DNA from: Candidatus Saccharimonadota bacterium
GTDB lineage: Bacteria > Patescibacteriota > Saccharimonadia > Saccharimonadales > Saccharimonadaceae
NCBI GenBank assembly: GCA_017545585.1
Contig: JAFWMK010000004.1
Location: 1 to 41,304, forward strand
Direction: 5' to 3'
DNA length: 41,304 nt
Part shown: one piece after another, positions 21,710 to 28,022 of the stretch
Numbering within the stretch: the stretch's first letter is position 1
How the letters are laid out: every line of letters begins with the position of its first letter
Notes under the pieces: generated by a model
Seen by the model: the letters and a program-made list of their open reading frames with translations, nothing else
Told to the model about the DNA's origin: nothing
Databases searched by the model: none
Program-made: the position numbers and the translations under genes

Positions 21710-22479
21710 TGCTTAAATTTACAATCATTACGCTTTTTCAAGAAGCCTTGGAACCTTATCTCAACACTTCTATGATGTGGAAAGCAGTGGACAAGGGGCT
21801 GGCTAAATTTGAATTTGTAAATTTACGAGATTTTGGACTAGGTCCACATAAATCAGTAGACGATACGCCGTATGGGGGCGGAGATGGAATGCTACTTCGG
21901 TGTGAGCCGGTATTTAATGCGATAGAGTCCGTCAAGGCTAAAGATCCGGACGCTAAAGTGATTTTGCCGACGCCAGTAGGGGAAATTTGGAATCAAAAGA
22001 TGGCGCGAGAGATGTCTGGGGTAGATCTTTCTCGGGCCGCGTCCGGCCGGCCCATCGCCATGGGCGGCCGGCGCTCATCCTCGCCTTGCCAGGCTCCGGA
22101 GGCCCTTCGAAAGACTACCCCAGACATCCATTACATCATTTTGTGTCCACATTACGAGGGGTATGATGAGAGGATTTTGTCGATTGTGGATTATCAGATT
22201 TCTTTGGGGAAGTTCGTACTAACTGGTGGGGAATTACCAGCGCTTGTGATCATCGATTCTATCGTACGGCTAATTCCAGGGGTGCTTGGAGGTGAAAATT
22301 CCGCTCTGATTGAATCTTTTTCTGACGGAGATAATTTGGAATATCCACAATATACCAAGCCTTATGATTTTCGTGGAATGAAAGTTCCAGACATCTTGCT
22401 TTCTGGCAATCACGGCGAAGTAGACAAGTGGCGTGAAGCTGAAAGCCAAAAAAAGAGGACATCAAAAGATGTCGCTTGA
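21709..22479 (+). CDS. trmD: tRNA (guanine-37-N1)-methyltransferase TrmD, with an in-frame GC-rich insert
   Basis: 256 residues from ATG 21709 (TGATG overlap with obg, GGAGG upstream). SPOUT-family blocks: FTIITLFQEALEPYL, DDTPYGGGDGM, LCPHYEGYDERI (usually LCGRYEGIDERI), and the knot region SLGKFVLTGGELPALVIID. It makes m1G37 in tRNAs, preventing frameshifts. Residues about 101-140, just before the LCPHYEG strand, are encoded by GC-rich element copy D (SRAASGRPIAMGGRRSSSPC). The insert is in a surface loop position close to the knot, so an effect on activity is possible. It overlaps recG by 11 bp. Confidence 0.95.
   Translation: MLKFTIITLFQEALEPYLNTSMMWKAVDKGLAKFEFVNLRDFGLGPHKSVDDTPYGGGDGMLLRCEPVFNAIESVKAKDPDAKVILPTPVGEIWNQKMAREMSGVDLSRAASGRPIAMGGRRSSSPCQAPEALRKTTPDIHYIILCPHYEGYDERILSIVDYQISLGKFVLTGGELPALVIIDSIVRLIPGVLGGENSALIESFSDGDNLEYPQYTKPYDFRGMKVPDILLSGNHGEVDKWREAESQKKRTSKDVA
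22011..22128 (+). repeat. GC-rich palindromic in-frame element, copy D (trmD)
   Basis: The core is 22028-22112 (85 bp), gap-free with copy A. Arm 1 is a perfect 11-bp hairpin with one bulged G around the loop CGCC (CGGCCG-g-CCCAT / ATGGGCGGCCG). Arm 2 is GCCT-TGCC-AGGC. The flanking arms 22011-22031 and 22109-22128 pair over 20 bp with a single bulged A (GATGTCTGGGGTAG-a-TCTTTC). Total length 118 bp, the same as copy A. Confidence 0.87.
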
Positions 22480-24502
22480 CTTGACTCAGCCAATCGAGAC
22501 TCTTAAAGGGATTGGTCCAAAGACTGCAGAGACCCTCGGAAAAGCAGGGATTAAGACTTTGAGGGATTTTTTTTATAATTTACCGAGGGATTACGAGAAT
22601 TTTCAAGCCGCAACTTCAATTTCGGAACTAAAACCAGGTAAAGTGGTAGTAAAAGGAAAAATCGAAAATCTCACTTCTAAACGTTCTCGGAAACGAAATC
22701 TATCAATTATTGAGGGGACGGTTAGAGACGATACCGGAAGTGTAAGAGTGGTATGGTTTAATCAAAATTACCGCTTGAGACAGTTTGTCCCAGATAAGGA
22801 ATACCTGTTTTCGGGCACTTTTGAGCTAAAATTTGGGCGTTTTCAGTTAACTTCGCCATCTTCGGCTCTCTATGCCGATGTGGACCTAAAAAGCGGCCTT
22901 TCGCCTATCTATGTGGCTCACGGAGGGGTAAAATCGGGCGATTATCGACGTTTTTTGAATAATTCTCGGGATAAGTTTGCAGAGATTCCAGATTTGTTAC
23001 CATCTGTAAAGACTGGGACGAGAAAAGAATCTTTATTTAGGGCACATTTTCCAGATTCCTTAGAATCGATCAAGGCGGCACGCGAATATCTGGCATACGA
23101 GGAGCTTTTTGAGCTGATTTTGGCTTCAAAACTCAATCGCCTGGAAAACGAAAAGTTAAAAGCCAGCCCGATAGAGTTTGAGGCCCAAAAAATACGTGAT
23201 TTTGTAAGTAAACTGCCTTTTAAATTAACTAATGCTCAGAGAAGAGCGGCATGGGAGATTTTTCAAGATATGGAAAAGTCTCAGCCAATGAACCGACTTT
23301 TGCAAGGTGATGTAGGTTCAGGAAAAACCATGGTAGCAGCACTGGCGGCTTTTGAGGCGGTTGCTTCTGACAAGCAGGTGGCAATTTTGGCGCCAACGGC
23401 AATTTTGGCCTCACAGCATTACGAGGGAATCGGGCCACTACTTGGCACTTTTGGGATAAAAACCGCGCTTTTAACCGGCGCTACCAAGAAAAAACCAGAA
23501 CTAAAAAAGCTAATTTCCTCTGGGGAGGTAAATGTAGTGATCGGCACGCACGCACTTCTGACCGACGATACGGAATTTTCCAATTTGTCGCTCGTGATTA
23601 TCGACGAGCAGCACCGATTTGGCGTAGAACAGAGGCAGAGATTGGTTCTAAAATCACCTTCTGGATTAGCACCACATCTTCTTACGATGACAGCCACCCC
23701 AATCCCAAGATCTTTGCAATTGACGATTTTTGGCGATCTTGATGTTTCGATTCTGGATGAACTGCCTAAAGGAAGACAACCGATTGAGACGAAAATTTTG
23801 CCAGAGATAGAGATGTCGGAAAAACTTTATCCAGAAATAATGAGAACGGTCAAGAACGGTAATCAGGTTTATTGGATTTGTAAAGCGATCGAAGACGGCG
23901 AACCCAAAGGAGAAAAAGCCGATATTACTTCCGTAAAATCACGGGTGAAAAGATTGACCGAGCAGTTTCCGAAGCTCAAAATTGAATTTTTGCATGGCAA
24001 GATGAAACCAGCTGAAAAAGATGACGTGATGGGACGTTTTTCAGAGGGGAAGATCGACATTTTGGTCTCTACCACAGTGGTAGAAGTAGGGGTAGATGTA
24101 CCAAATGCCTCTCTTATGATAATAGAGAATGCCGAAAGCTATGGCTTGGCGCAGCTGCATCAGCTCAGAGGTCGGGTAGGACGAGGCTCGATCAAATCTG
24201 ATTGTTTCCTTCTTACCTCAGGGGACGCTTTCCCGTCTAGGCGACTAAAAGAGATGGAAAAATCTACCGACGGTTTTCACCTGGCAGAAGTGGATTTAAA
24301 ATTACGGGGGCCAGGGGAAATTTATGGAGCCCTGCAGCATGGAGCACTAGATCTTAGAATTGCCTCTCTTAGCGACACCAAGATTATCGCAAAGGCCAGA
24401 AAAGACGCGGAGGAGTTTTTGAAACTGGGCTCTGGTATGCTAAAATATAAGGAACTGATGACAGGGATTTCTAAATATCAGCAACTAACTACCCTAAATT
24501 AG
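22469..24502 (+). CDS. recG: ATP-dependent DNA helicase RecG
   Basis: 677 residues from ATG 22469 (AGAGGA upstream); an in-frame ATG further up lies within trmD. N-terminal HhH-like start (LKGIGPKTAETLGKAGI), the wedge OB domain, then helicase motifs: Walker A GDVGSGKT, motif II DEQH, TMTATPIPRSL, VVEVGVDVPNA and QLRGRVGRG. RecG reverses stalled forks and branch-migrates Holliday junctions. It sits in the obg-trmD-recG-rsmD operon. Confidence 0.96.
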   Translation: MSLDLTQPIETLKGIGPKTAETLGKAGIKTLRDFFYNLPRDYENFQAATSISELKPGKVVVKGKIENLTSKRSRKRNLSIIEGTVRDDTGSVRVVWFNQNYRLRQFVPDKEYLFSGTFELKFGRFQLTSPSSALYADVDLKSGLSPIYVAHGGVKSGDYRRFLNNSRDKFAEIPDLLPSVKTGTRKESLFRAHFPDSLESIKAAREYLAYEELFELILASKLNRLENEKLKASPIEFEAQKIRDFVSKLPFKLTNAQRRAAWEIFQDMEKSQPMNRLLQGDVGSGKTMVAALAAFEAVASDKQVAILAPTAILASQHYEGIGPLLGTFGIKTALLTGATKKKPELKKLISSGEVNVVIGTHALLTDDTEFSNLSLVIIDEQHRFGVEQRQRLVLKSPSGLAPHLLTMTATPIPRSLQLTIFGDLDVSILDELPKGRQPIETKILPEIEMSEKLYPEIMRTVKNGNQVYWICKAIEDGEPKGEKADITSVKSRVKRLTEQFPKLKIEFLHGKMKPAEKDDVMGRFSEGKIDILVSTTVVEVGVDVPNASLMIIENAESYGLAQLHQLRGRVGRGSIKSDCFLLTSGDAFPSRRLKEMEKSTDGFHLAEVDLKLRGPGEIYGALQHGALDLRIASLSDTKIIAKARKDAEEFLKLGSGMLKYKELMTGISKYQQLTTLN

Positions 24503-24509
24503 GAGATAT

Positions 24510-25046
24510 ATGAACAAAAACGATGGCGGAATTGTTAGAATAACTGGAGGCGAACTGAGAGGACGCAAGATTTCTACCCCTGGTGGCAAGACTCATCCGA
24601 TGGGTGAGAGAGAAAGACTGGCGCTTTTCAATATGGTTGGGCCAGAGATACAAGGGATGAAGGTGCTAGACGCTTTTGCTGGGTCGGGAGCGCTGGGAAT
24701 AGAGGCGTTATCTCGTGGAGCTTCTAAAGTGATTTTTGTAGATGATTCTGCTATGGCTATACGCGTAATTAAGGAAAATTTGACAGCATTAGGGGTGAAC
24801 GAGGAAGTAGTCAAATGCAAAATCAGTGGGCTTGCTAGTGATTTTGGTAGTTTTGATCTAATTTTGGCCGATCCGCCATATAATGAGTTTGATTTATCAG
24901 AGGTGAAATGTTTAGGTGCTTTTGCTTCAAAAGGCGGAGTTTTGGCCTTATCTCACCCTGGTGAAGCACCAGAGATAGAGGGCTTTACACTAATAAAAAC
25001 TCGTCAGTATGCGGCGGCACACTTATCCCTGTATGTTAAAGATTAG
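24510..25046 (+). CDS. rsmD: 16S rRNA (guanine-966-N2)-methyltransferase RsmD
   Basis: 178 residues; ATG 24510 follows AGGAG, 7 bp after recG. Start RITGGELRGRKI; SAM motif VLDAFAGSGALGIEALSRGA; catalytic DPPY. It methylates G966 of 16S rRNA. Typical family length and complete motifs. Last gene of the obg operon. Confidence 0.93.
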   Translation: MNKNDGGIVRITGGELRGRKISTPGGKTHPMGERERLALFNMVGPEIQGMKVLDAFAGSGALGIEALSRGASKVIFVDDSAMAIRVIKENLTALGVNEEVVKCKISGLASDFGSFDLILADPPYNEFDLSEVKCLGAFASKGGVLALSHPGEAPEIEGFTLIKTRQYAAAHLSLYVKD

Positions 25047-25074
25047 CGCTTTTGTGAATTTTAGTAGATAATAC

Positions 25075-25103
25075 TTGCTTTTTTAGCAAAAGTGTGATAT
25101 AAT
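25075..25103 (+). promoter_or_regulatory. Promoter of the sortase-type surface protein
   Basis: TTGCTT, a 17-nt spacer and TATAAT preceded by TGA. Followed by AAGGAG and ATG 25124, a leadered transcript. Confidence 0.75.
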
Positions 25104-25123
25104 GGGTTTTATAAGGAGTTTTT

Positions 25124-25507
25124 ATGTATTATCAGGGAGATATTGAAAAGAAGGATCGTAAGAAAGTAATTATGATCGCGACTGCGATTGTAGCTGTAGT
25201 GTTGGTTTTGATTGCTTCTATCATTGTGGTTGCCACCAAGAAATCTGGGGGCGAGAACCAAGGCGGCAAGGATAATGCATCTTTCTCGATTGATGACAAT
25301 AAAGACGAAAAGAAAGATGATCAAAACAAATCCGACGCCGGTAGCACCGAGACCGTAGTGGTATCAACCAAACCAGCTGCCGAAACCCCGGCCGCAGTTC
25401 CTACTACTGGTCCTGAGGACGTGCTTCCTACCGCTTTAGCGCTAGGTAGCCTCACTACTGCAGGTACAGCTTACGCTTTGAGCTTCTCTTCAAGAAGAAA
25501 AGCCTAA
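25124..25507 (+). CDS. Small surface protein with sortase-like C-terminal signal
   Basis: 127 residues. An N-terminal hydrophobic segment (about 15-37) follows a basic start and could be a signal anchor. The middle is low-complexity Asp/Lys/Ser/Pro-rich. The C-terminus has VPTTG (about 91-95), a hydrophobic stretch (TALALGSLTTAGTAYAL) and RRK, the order of a sortase signal with a P-x-TG core instead of LPxTG. No sortase is encoded in this window. Function unknown; wall or surface attachment is inferred. Confidence 0.7.
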   Translation: MYYQGDIEKKDRKKVIMIATAIVAVVLVLIASIIVVATKKSGGENQGGKDNASFSIDDNKDEKKDDQNKSDAGSTETVVVSTKPAAETPAAVPTTGPEDVLPTALALGSLTTAGTAYALSFSSRRKA

Positions 25508-25520
25508 AAATAAGGCCCAA

Positions 25521-25556
25521 AAACGAATCGAGAGTAAAATCCCGATTCGTTTTTTT
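25521..25556 (+). terminator. Rho-independent terminator after the surface protein
   Basis: Perfect 10-bp stem AAACGAATCG / CGATTCGTTT, a 12-nt loop and a T7 run (25550-25556). Confidence 0.88.
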
Positions 25557-25577
25557 GGTTTTTAGATGAAGATATGT

Positions 25578-25583
25578 TATAAT
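25578..25583 (+). promoter_or_regulatory. -10 box for tRNA-Leu
   Basis: TATAAT preceded by TGT, 8 nt before the first base of the tRNA, so transcription should start at or next to the mature 5' end. Confidence 0.6.
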
Positions 25584-25591
25584 AAAAGTAC

Positions 25592-25676
25592 GCCCGAGTG
25601 GTGAAATTGGTATACACGTATGCCTTAGGAGCATATGCCATTTGGTGTGCAGGTTCAAGTCCTGTCTCGGGCACCA
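25592..25676 (+). tRNA. tRNA-Leu (anticodon TAG)
   Basis: 85 nt including encoded CCA. Acceptor stem GCCCGAG (25592-25598) pairs with CTCGGGC (25666-25672); discriminator A, then CCA. Anticodon arm TATGC-CTTAGGA-GCATA gives anticodon TAG (codon CUA and wobble). A long variable arm fits class II Leu. T arm GCAGG-TTCAAGT-CCTGT. Its 3' end from 25655 is the first copy of the downstream tandem repeat. Confidence 0.95.
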
Positions 25677-25823
25677 CGCTGCTTTACAGCATCGCTCAAA
25701 AAGTAGGACATTGTCCTCCTTCGGCGGTCAAGTCCTGTCTCGGGCACCACGCTGCTTTGCAGCATCGCTCAAAAAGTAGGACTGTGAATCTTCGATGCAA
25801 GTCCTGTCCCAAAGCACCACGCT
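25655..25823 (+). repeat. tRNA-3'-end-derived tandem repeats with a degenerate tRNA-like unit
   Basis: A 55-bp sequence starting in the tRNA-Leu T loop (25655-25709) recurs at 25728-25782 with one mismatch (period 73). A third partial copy of CAAGTCCTGTC and CACCACGCT follows from 25798. The last unit, 25753-25819, has an acceptor-like TGCTTTG/CAAAGCA pair, an anticodon-like loop CTGTGAA and a terminal CCA, but no proper D or T arm. I regard it as a tRNA relic rather than a working tRNA. Confidence 0.75.
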
Positions 25824-25841
25824 AAAGATAGCGTGTTTTTT
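25818..25841 (+). terminator. Terminator closing the tRNA-Leu/repeat transcript
   Basis: Stem CACGCT / AGCGTG, loop AAAGAT and a T6 run (25836-25841). The left arm is the same CACGCT that follows each CCA in the repeat array. Confidence 0.8.
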
Positions 25842-25845
25842 GTGT

Positions 25846-25851
25846 TATAAT
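25846..25851 (+). promoter_or_regulatory. -10 box for the 151-residue unknown protein
   Basis: TATAAT preceded by TGT, 6 nt before ATG 25858, right after the terminator; leaderless transcript predicted. Confidence 0.6.
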
Positions 25852-25857
25852 CTAGAT

Positions 25858-26313
25858 ATGGACAGTAGTATAAAAGCTAGTATCGACGCTAGAAAAAATG
25901 CAATTACAAACGCTTACAAATTGGACGAGAAGACAAAAAAGGAAGTCGACGATTTGTTCGTTAGAATAGAGAAACTCGGTGCAGAATGTAAAGACGCAGG
26001 TGAATTCGAAAACAAACTCGCTGCAAGCCCATTAAATCAAGAATATATCAATATGTTTACCAAAGTTGCGACAGCAGATGCTTCTACTGCCGCTACGCAA
26101 GATATAGCCAAACAAATGGTCACCAATGCAGCTGAGGGCGCTATAAGAAATGCCGTTGGGAGCACAATCCCAACCACTAGAGCCGCCGTCAACCAAAAGG
26201 TTTACGATGCCGCTAGAGACATTCCGGGCGTAGGTGACGCGATTGACATCGGACAAAAAGCCAGCTACATTAAACATCTCGGCAAAGTTTTTGGCAGAAG
26301 AAAAGATCACTAG
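25858..26313 (+). CDS. Soluble helical protein of unknown function
   Basis: 151 residues from ATG 25858, chosen because the -10 box is 6 nt upstream; an in-frame extension from 25795 would run through the terminator. Mostly helical and charged at first (DARKNAITNAYKLDEKTKKEVDDLF), Ala/Thr-rich in the middle (ATADASTAATQDIAKQM), with a basic end (FGRRKDH). A PGVGDAIDIG segment near the C-terminus is the only motif-like stretch. No signal peptide or membrane helix. Not recognised. Confidence 0.65.
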   Translation: MDSSIKASIDARKNAITNAYKLDEKTKKEVDDLFVRIEKLGAECKDAGEFENKLAASPLNQEYINMFTKVATADASTAATQDIAKQMVTNAAEGAIRNAVGSTIPTTRAAVNQKVYDAARDIPGVGDAIDIGQKASYIKHLGKVFGRRKDH

Positions 26314-26392
26314 TTAATAATATTTTAGATAGTTTTCCACAACTATACCAAAAATTATGCGTTTTTAAATGGCAAAAACAAAATTCGTGTGA

Positions 26393-26398
26393 TATAAT
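26393..26398 (+). promoter_or_regulatory. -10 box of the FAD-oxidase gene
   Basis: TATAAT preceded by TGA, 10 nt before ATG 26409. The leader would be at most a few nucleotides. Confidence 0.55.
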
Positions 26399-26408
26399 CA
26401 TAAGCAGG

Positions 26409-27995
26409 ATGGGCAAGGTTGCTAAATATTTAAATCAGTTGACTATCGGAAACGTTTTTGACGCACCAGATGTGCTTGAGGCTTATGCCGATGATTGTTC
26501 TGCGCTTAGAATTAAACCAAAATTAGTGGCGCTCCCGGAATCTACTGAGGATATCCGTAAGGTTATGCGTTTTTGTTATCAATTGGCTGCTAAGGGAATC
26601 AAAATCCCAGTAACTGTACGTGGCTCTGGCCTTGACGAGATGGGGGCAGACCTCGGAAACGGTTTGGTAATTTCGACTGAAAAACTAAATAATCTACTTG
26701 AGTTTGATAAACGAGAAAGATTGGTTCGCGTACAAGCCGGCATTACTTTAAAAGAACTAAATACTGCACTTTCAGTAAATGGCCTCGGGATTCCAATCGG
26801 CGGTCATGATAATGAGACGATTGGTGGACTAATCTCTAATTGCCCGAGCGACGATTACGCTGGTAAATACGGCGGCATTATGAGCTACGTCGAAAGAATA
26901 GAAGTAGTGCTTCCTAATGGTGATATATTGCAGACAAACCACATAAGCGCACATGCAGCGACCAAAAAAGCCAAAGAAAAGACTCTTGAAGGAGGCATTT
27001 ATCGTAAAGTCCTTGCCATATTAAAGGATAATGGTGAGCTAATCAAGAAGATTCAAAAAAATAACACCGGCTCTGCTGGGTATCCGACCATTGCGCAGGT
27101 TAAAAAAGGTGGTACGATCGACCTTGCAACGTTATTTTTCGGTGCGCAAGGCACACTTGGAACAATTTCGGAAGTGATCTTGAGAGCCGTGCCAGTTAAA
27201 TTACAAGCCAAACGCGTAGTAGCGACTTTTGAAGATTTTGATACTGCACAAAAATTCTTAGACCTCGCTAATTCTTTGAAACCTAAAGAACTTAATATCT
27301 ATGACATTAAAATCACCAAAATTGCCGAAGATTCTGGCAAAAGACTGAGCGAGATTACCAAGCAAAAAGAGACTGGCTATGTTGTATTCGCTAAATTTGA
27401 TGATAAAAGCAAGTCTTGCATTAGAAAAATTATAGGCATAAAGAAGGTCTTGCCAAAGTCCAGTCAACTAATCGCAGAATCTCCAAAGAATGAGGCCAAG
27501 CTCGATGAATTCGAAAATTCTTTACTATCATTTCTAAATAGTACTCGTGCAGGAGAAAGAGTCCCGCTTGTGACCGATTTTTATTTACCGGCAGAAAACC
27601 TCGCCAAGTTCTTAGAGGACCTAAAAGTCCTGGAAAAGAGCTTAAGACTCGACCTTGCATTATATGGGTCTTACTCGGCGTCAAACTATAGTCTAAGACC
27701 GCGATTCAAAGTCGAAGATAGAGATTTTAAGCAAAAAGCAGTTGCTTTTCTCAGGGCCGGATCTTATATCATCAATCACGAAGGCGGTTCGATTACTGGT
27801 GGTCTACCTGAGGGTAGAGTAAAGGCCTTAGTAACTAACGGCGCGATGGATAAGACCGAAAAAGAGCTATACGCCACAGTCAAACAAATTTTTGATCGAC
27901 ATGGAATCATGAATCCGGGAGTTAAGCTAGGAACCGATCCTAGGTTTACGATTACGCATTTTCGGACTACTAGTTCATCTAAATTTGTGATATAA
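26409..27995 (+). CDS. FAD-binding oxidoreductase (GlcD / D-lactate dehydrogenase-like)
   Basis: 528 residues. The PCMH-type FAD domain spans about 30-270: PESTEDIRKVMRFCY, VTVRGSGLDEMGADLGNGLVIST, RVQAGITLKELN, GGHDNETIGGLISNCPSDDYAGKYG and FGAQGTLGTISEVILRAVP. The C-terminal half is the variable substrate domain and ends with DRHGIMNPGVKLG, a family signature. It oxidises a 2-hydroxy acid or similar substrate with FAD; the electron acceptor and substrate are not shown. No partner Fe-S subunit is adjacent. The stop codon overlaps the -10 box of tig. Confidence 0.87.
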   Translation: MGKVAKYLNQLTIGNVFDAPDVLEAYADDCSALRIKPKLVALPESTEDIRKVMRFCYQLAAKGIKIPVTVRGSGLDEMGADLGNGLVISTEKLNNLLEFDKRERLVRVQAGITLKELNTALSVNGLGIPIGGHDNETIGGLISNCPSDDYAGKYGGIMSYVERIEVVLPNGDILQTNHISAHAATKKAKEKTLEGGIYRKVLAILKDNGELIKKIQKNNTGSAGYPTIAQVKKGGTIDLATLFFGAQGTLGTISEVILRAVPVKLQAKRVVATFEDFDTAQKFLDLANSLKPKELNIYDIKITKIAEDSGKRLSEITKQKETGYVVFAKFDDKSKSCIRKIIGIKKVLPKSSQLIAESPKNEAKLDEFENSLLSFLNSTRAGERVPLVTDFYLPAENLAKFLEDLKVLEKSLRLDLALYGSYSASNYSLRPRFKVEDRDFKQKAVAFLRAGSYIINHEGGSITGGLPEGRVKALVTNGAMDKTEKELYATVKQIFDRHGIMNPGVKLGTDPRFTITHFRTTSSSKFVI

Positions 27996-27996
27996 T
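27991..27996 (+). promoter_or_regulatory. -10 box of tig
   Basis: TATAAT preceded by TGA and overlapping the upstream stop TAA (27993-27995). GAGGAG then precedes GTG 28023, so this transcript carries a short leader. Confidence 0.6.
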
Positions 27997-28022
27997 ATAT
28001 ACAATATATTGAGGAGTTTAAA

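Noticed and set aside
9661-22128. GC-rich inserts as inteins, group I/II introns or IS elements
   Set aside because: They are only 85-121 bp in the core and encode no splicing motifs, no ribozyme core and no transposase.
9661-22128. GC-rich inserts skipped by programmed translational bypassing
   Set aside because: No matching take-off and landing codons flank the arms, and all four frames stay open through the element, so reading through is simpler. Not excluded experimentally.
9661-22128. Assembly or contamination artefact causing the GC-rich blocks
   Set aside because: Copies differ in sequence with paired compensatory changes, occur in both orientations and carry site-specific arms, which artefacts would not produce.
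25655-25823. CRISPR array
   Set aside because: Only two to three repeats, derived from the tRNA 3' end, with no regular unique spacers and no cas genes.
25598-25825. A 75-codon frame over tRNA-Leu and its repeats
   Set aside because: It lies entirely within the tRNA and tRNA-derived repeats, with no ribosome-binding site; the repeat period explains the open frame.
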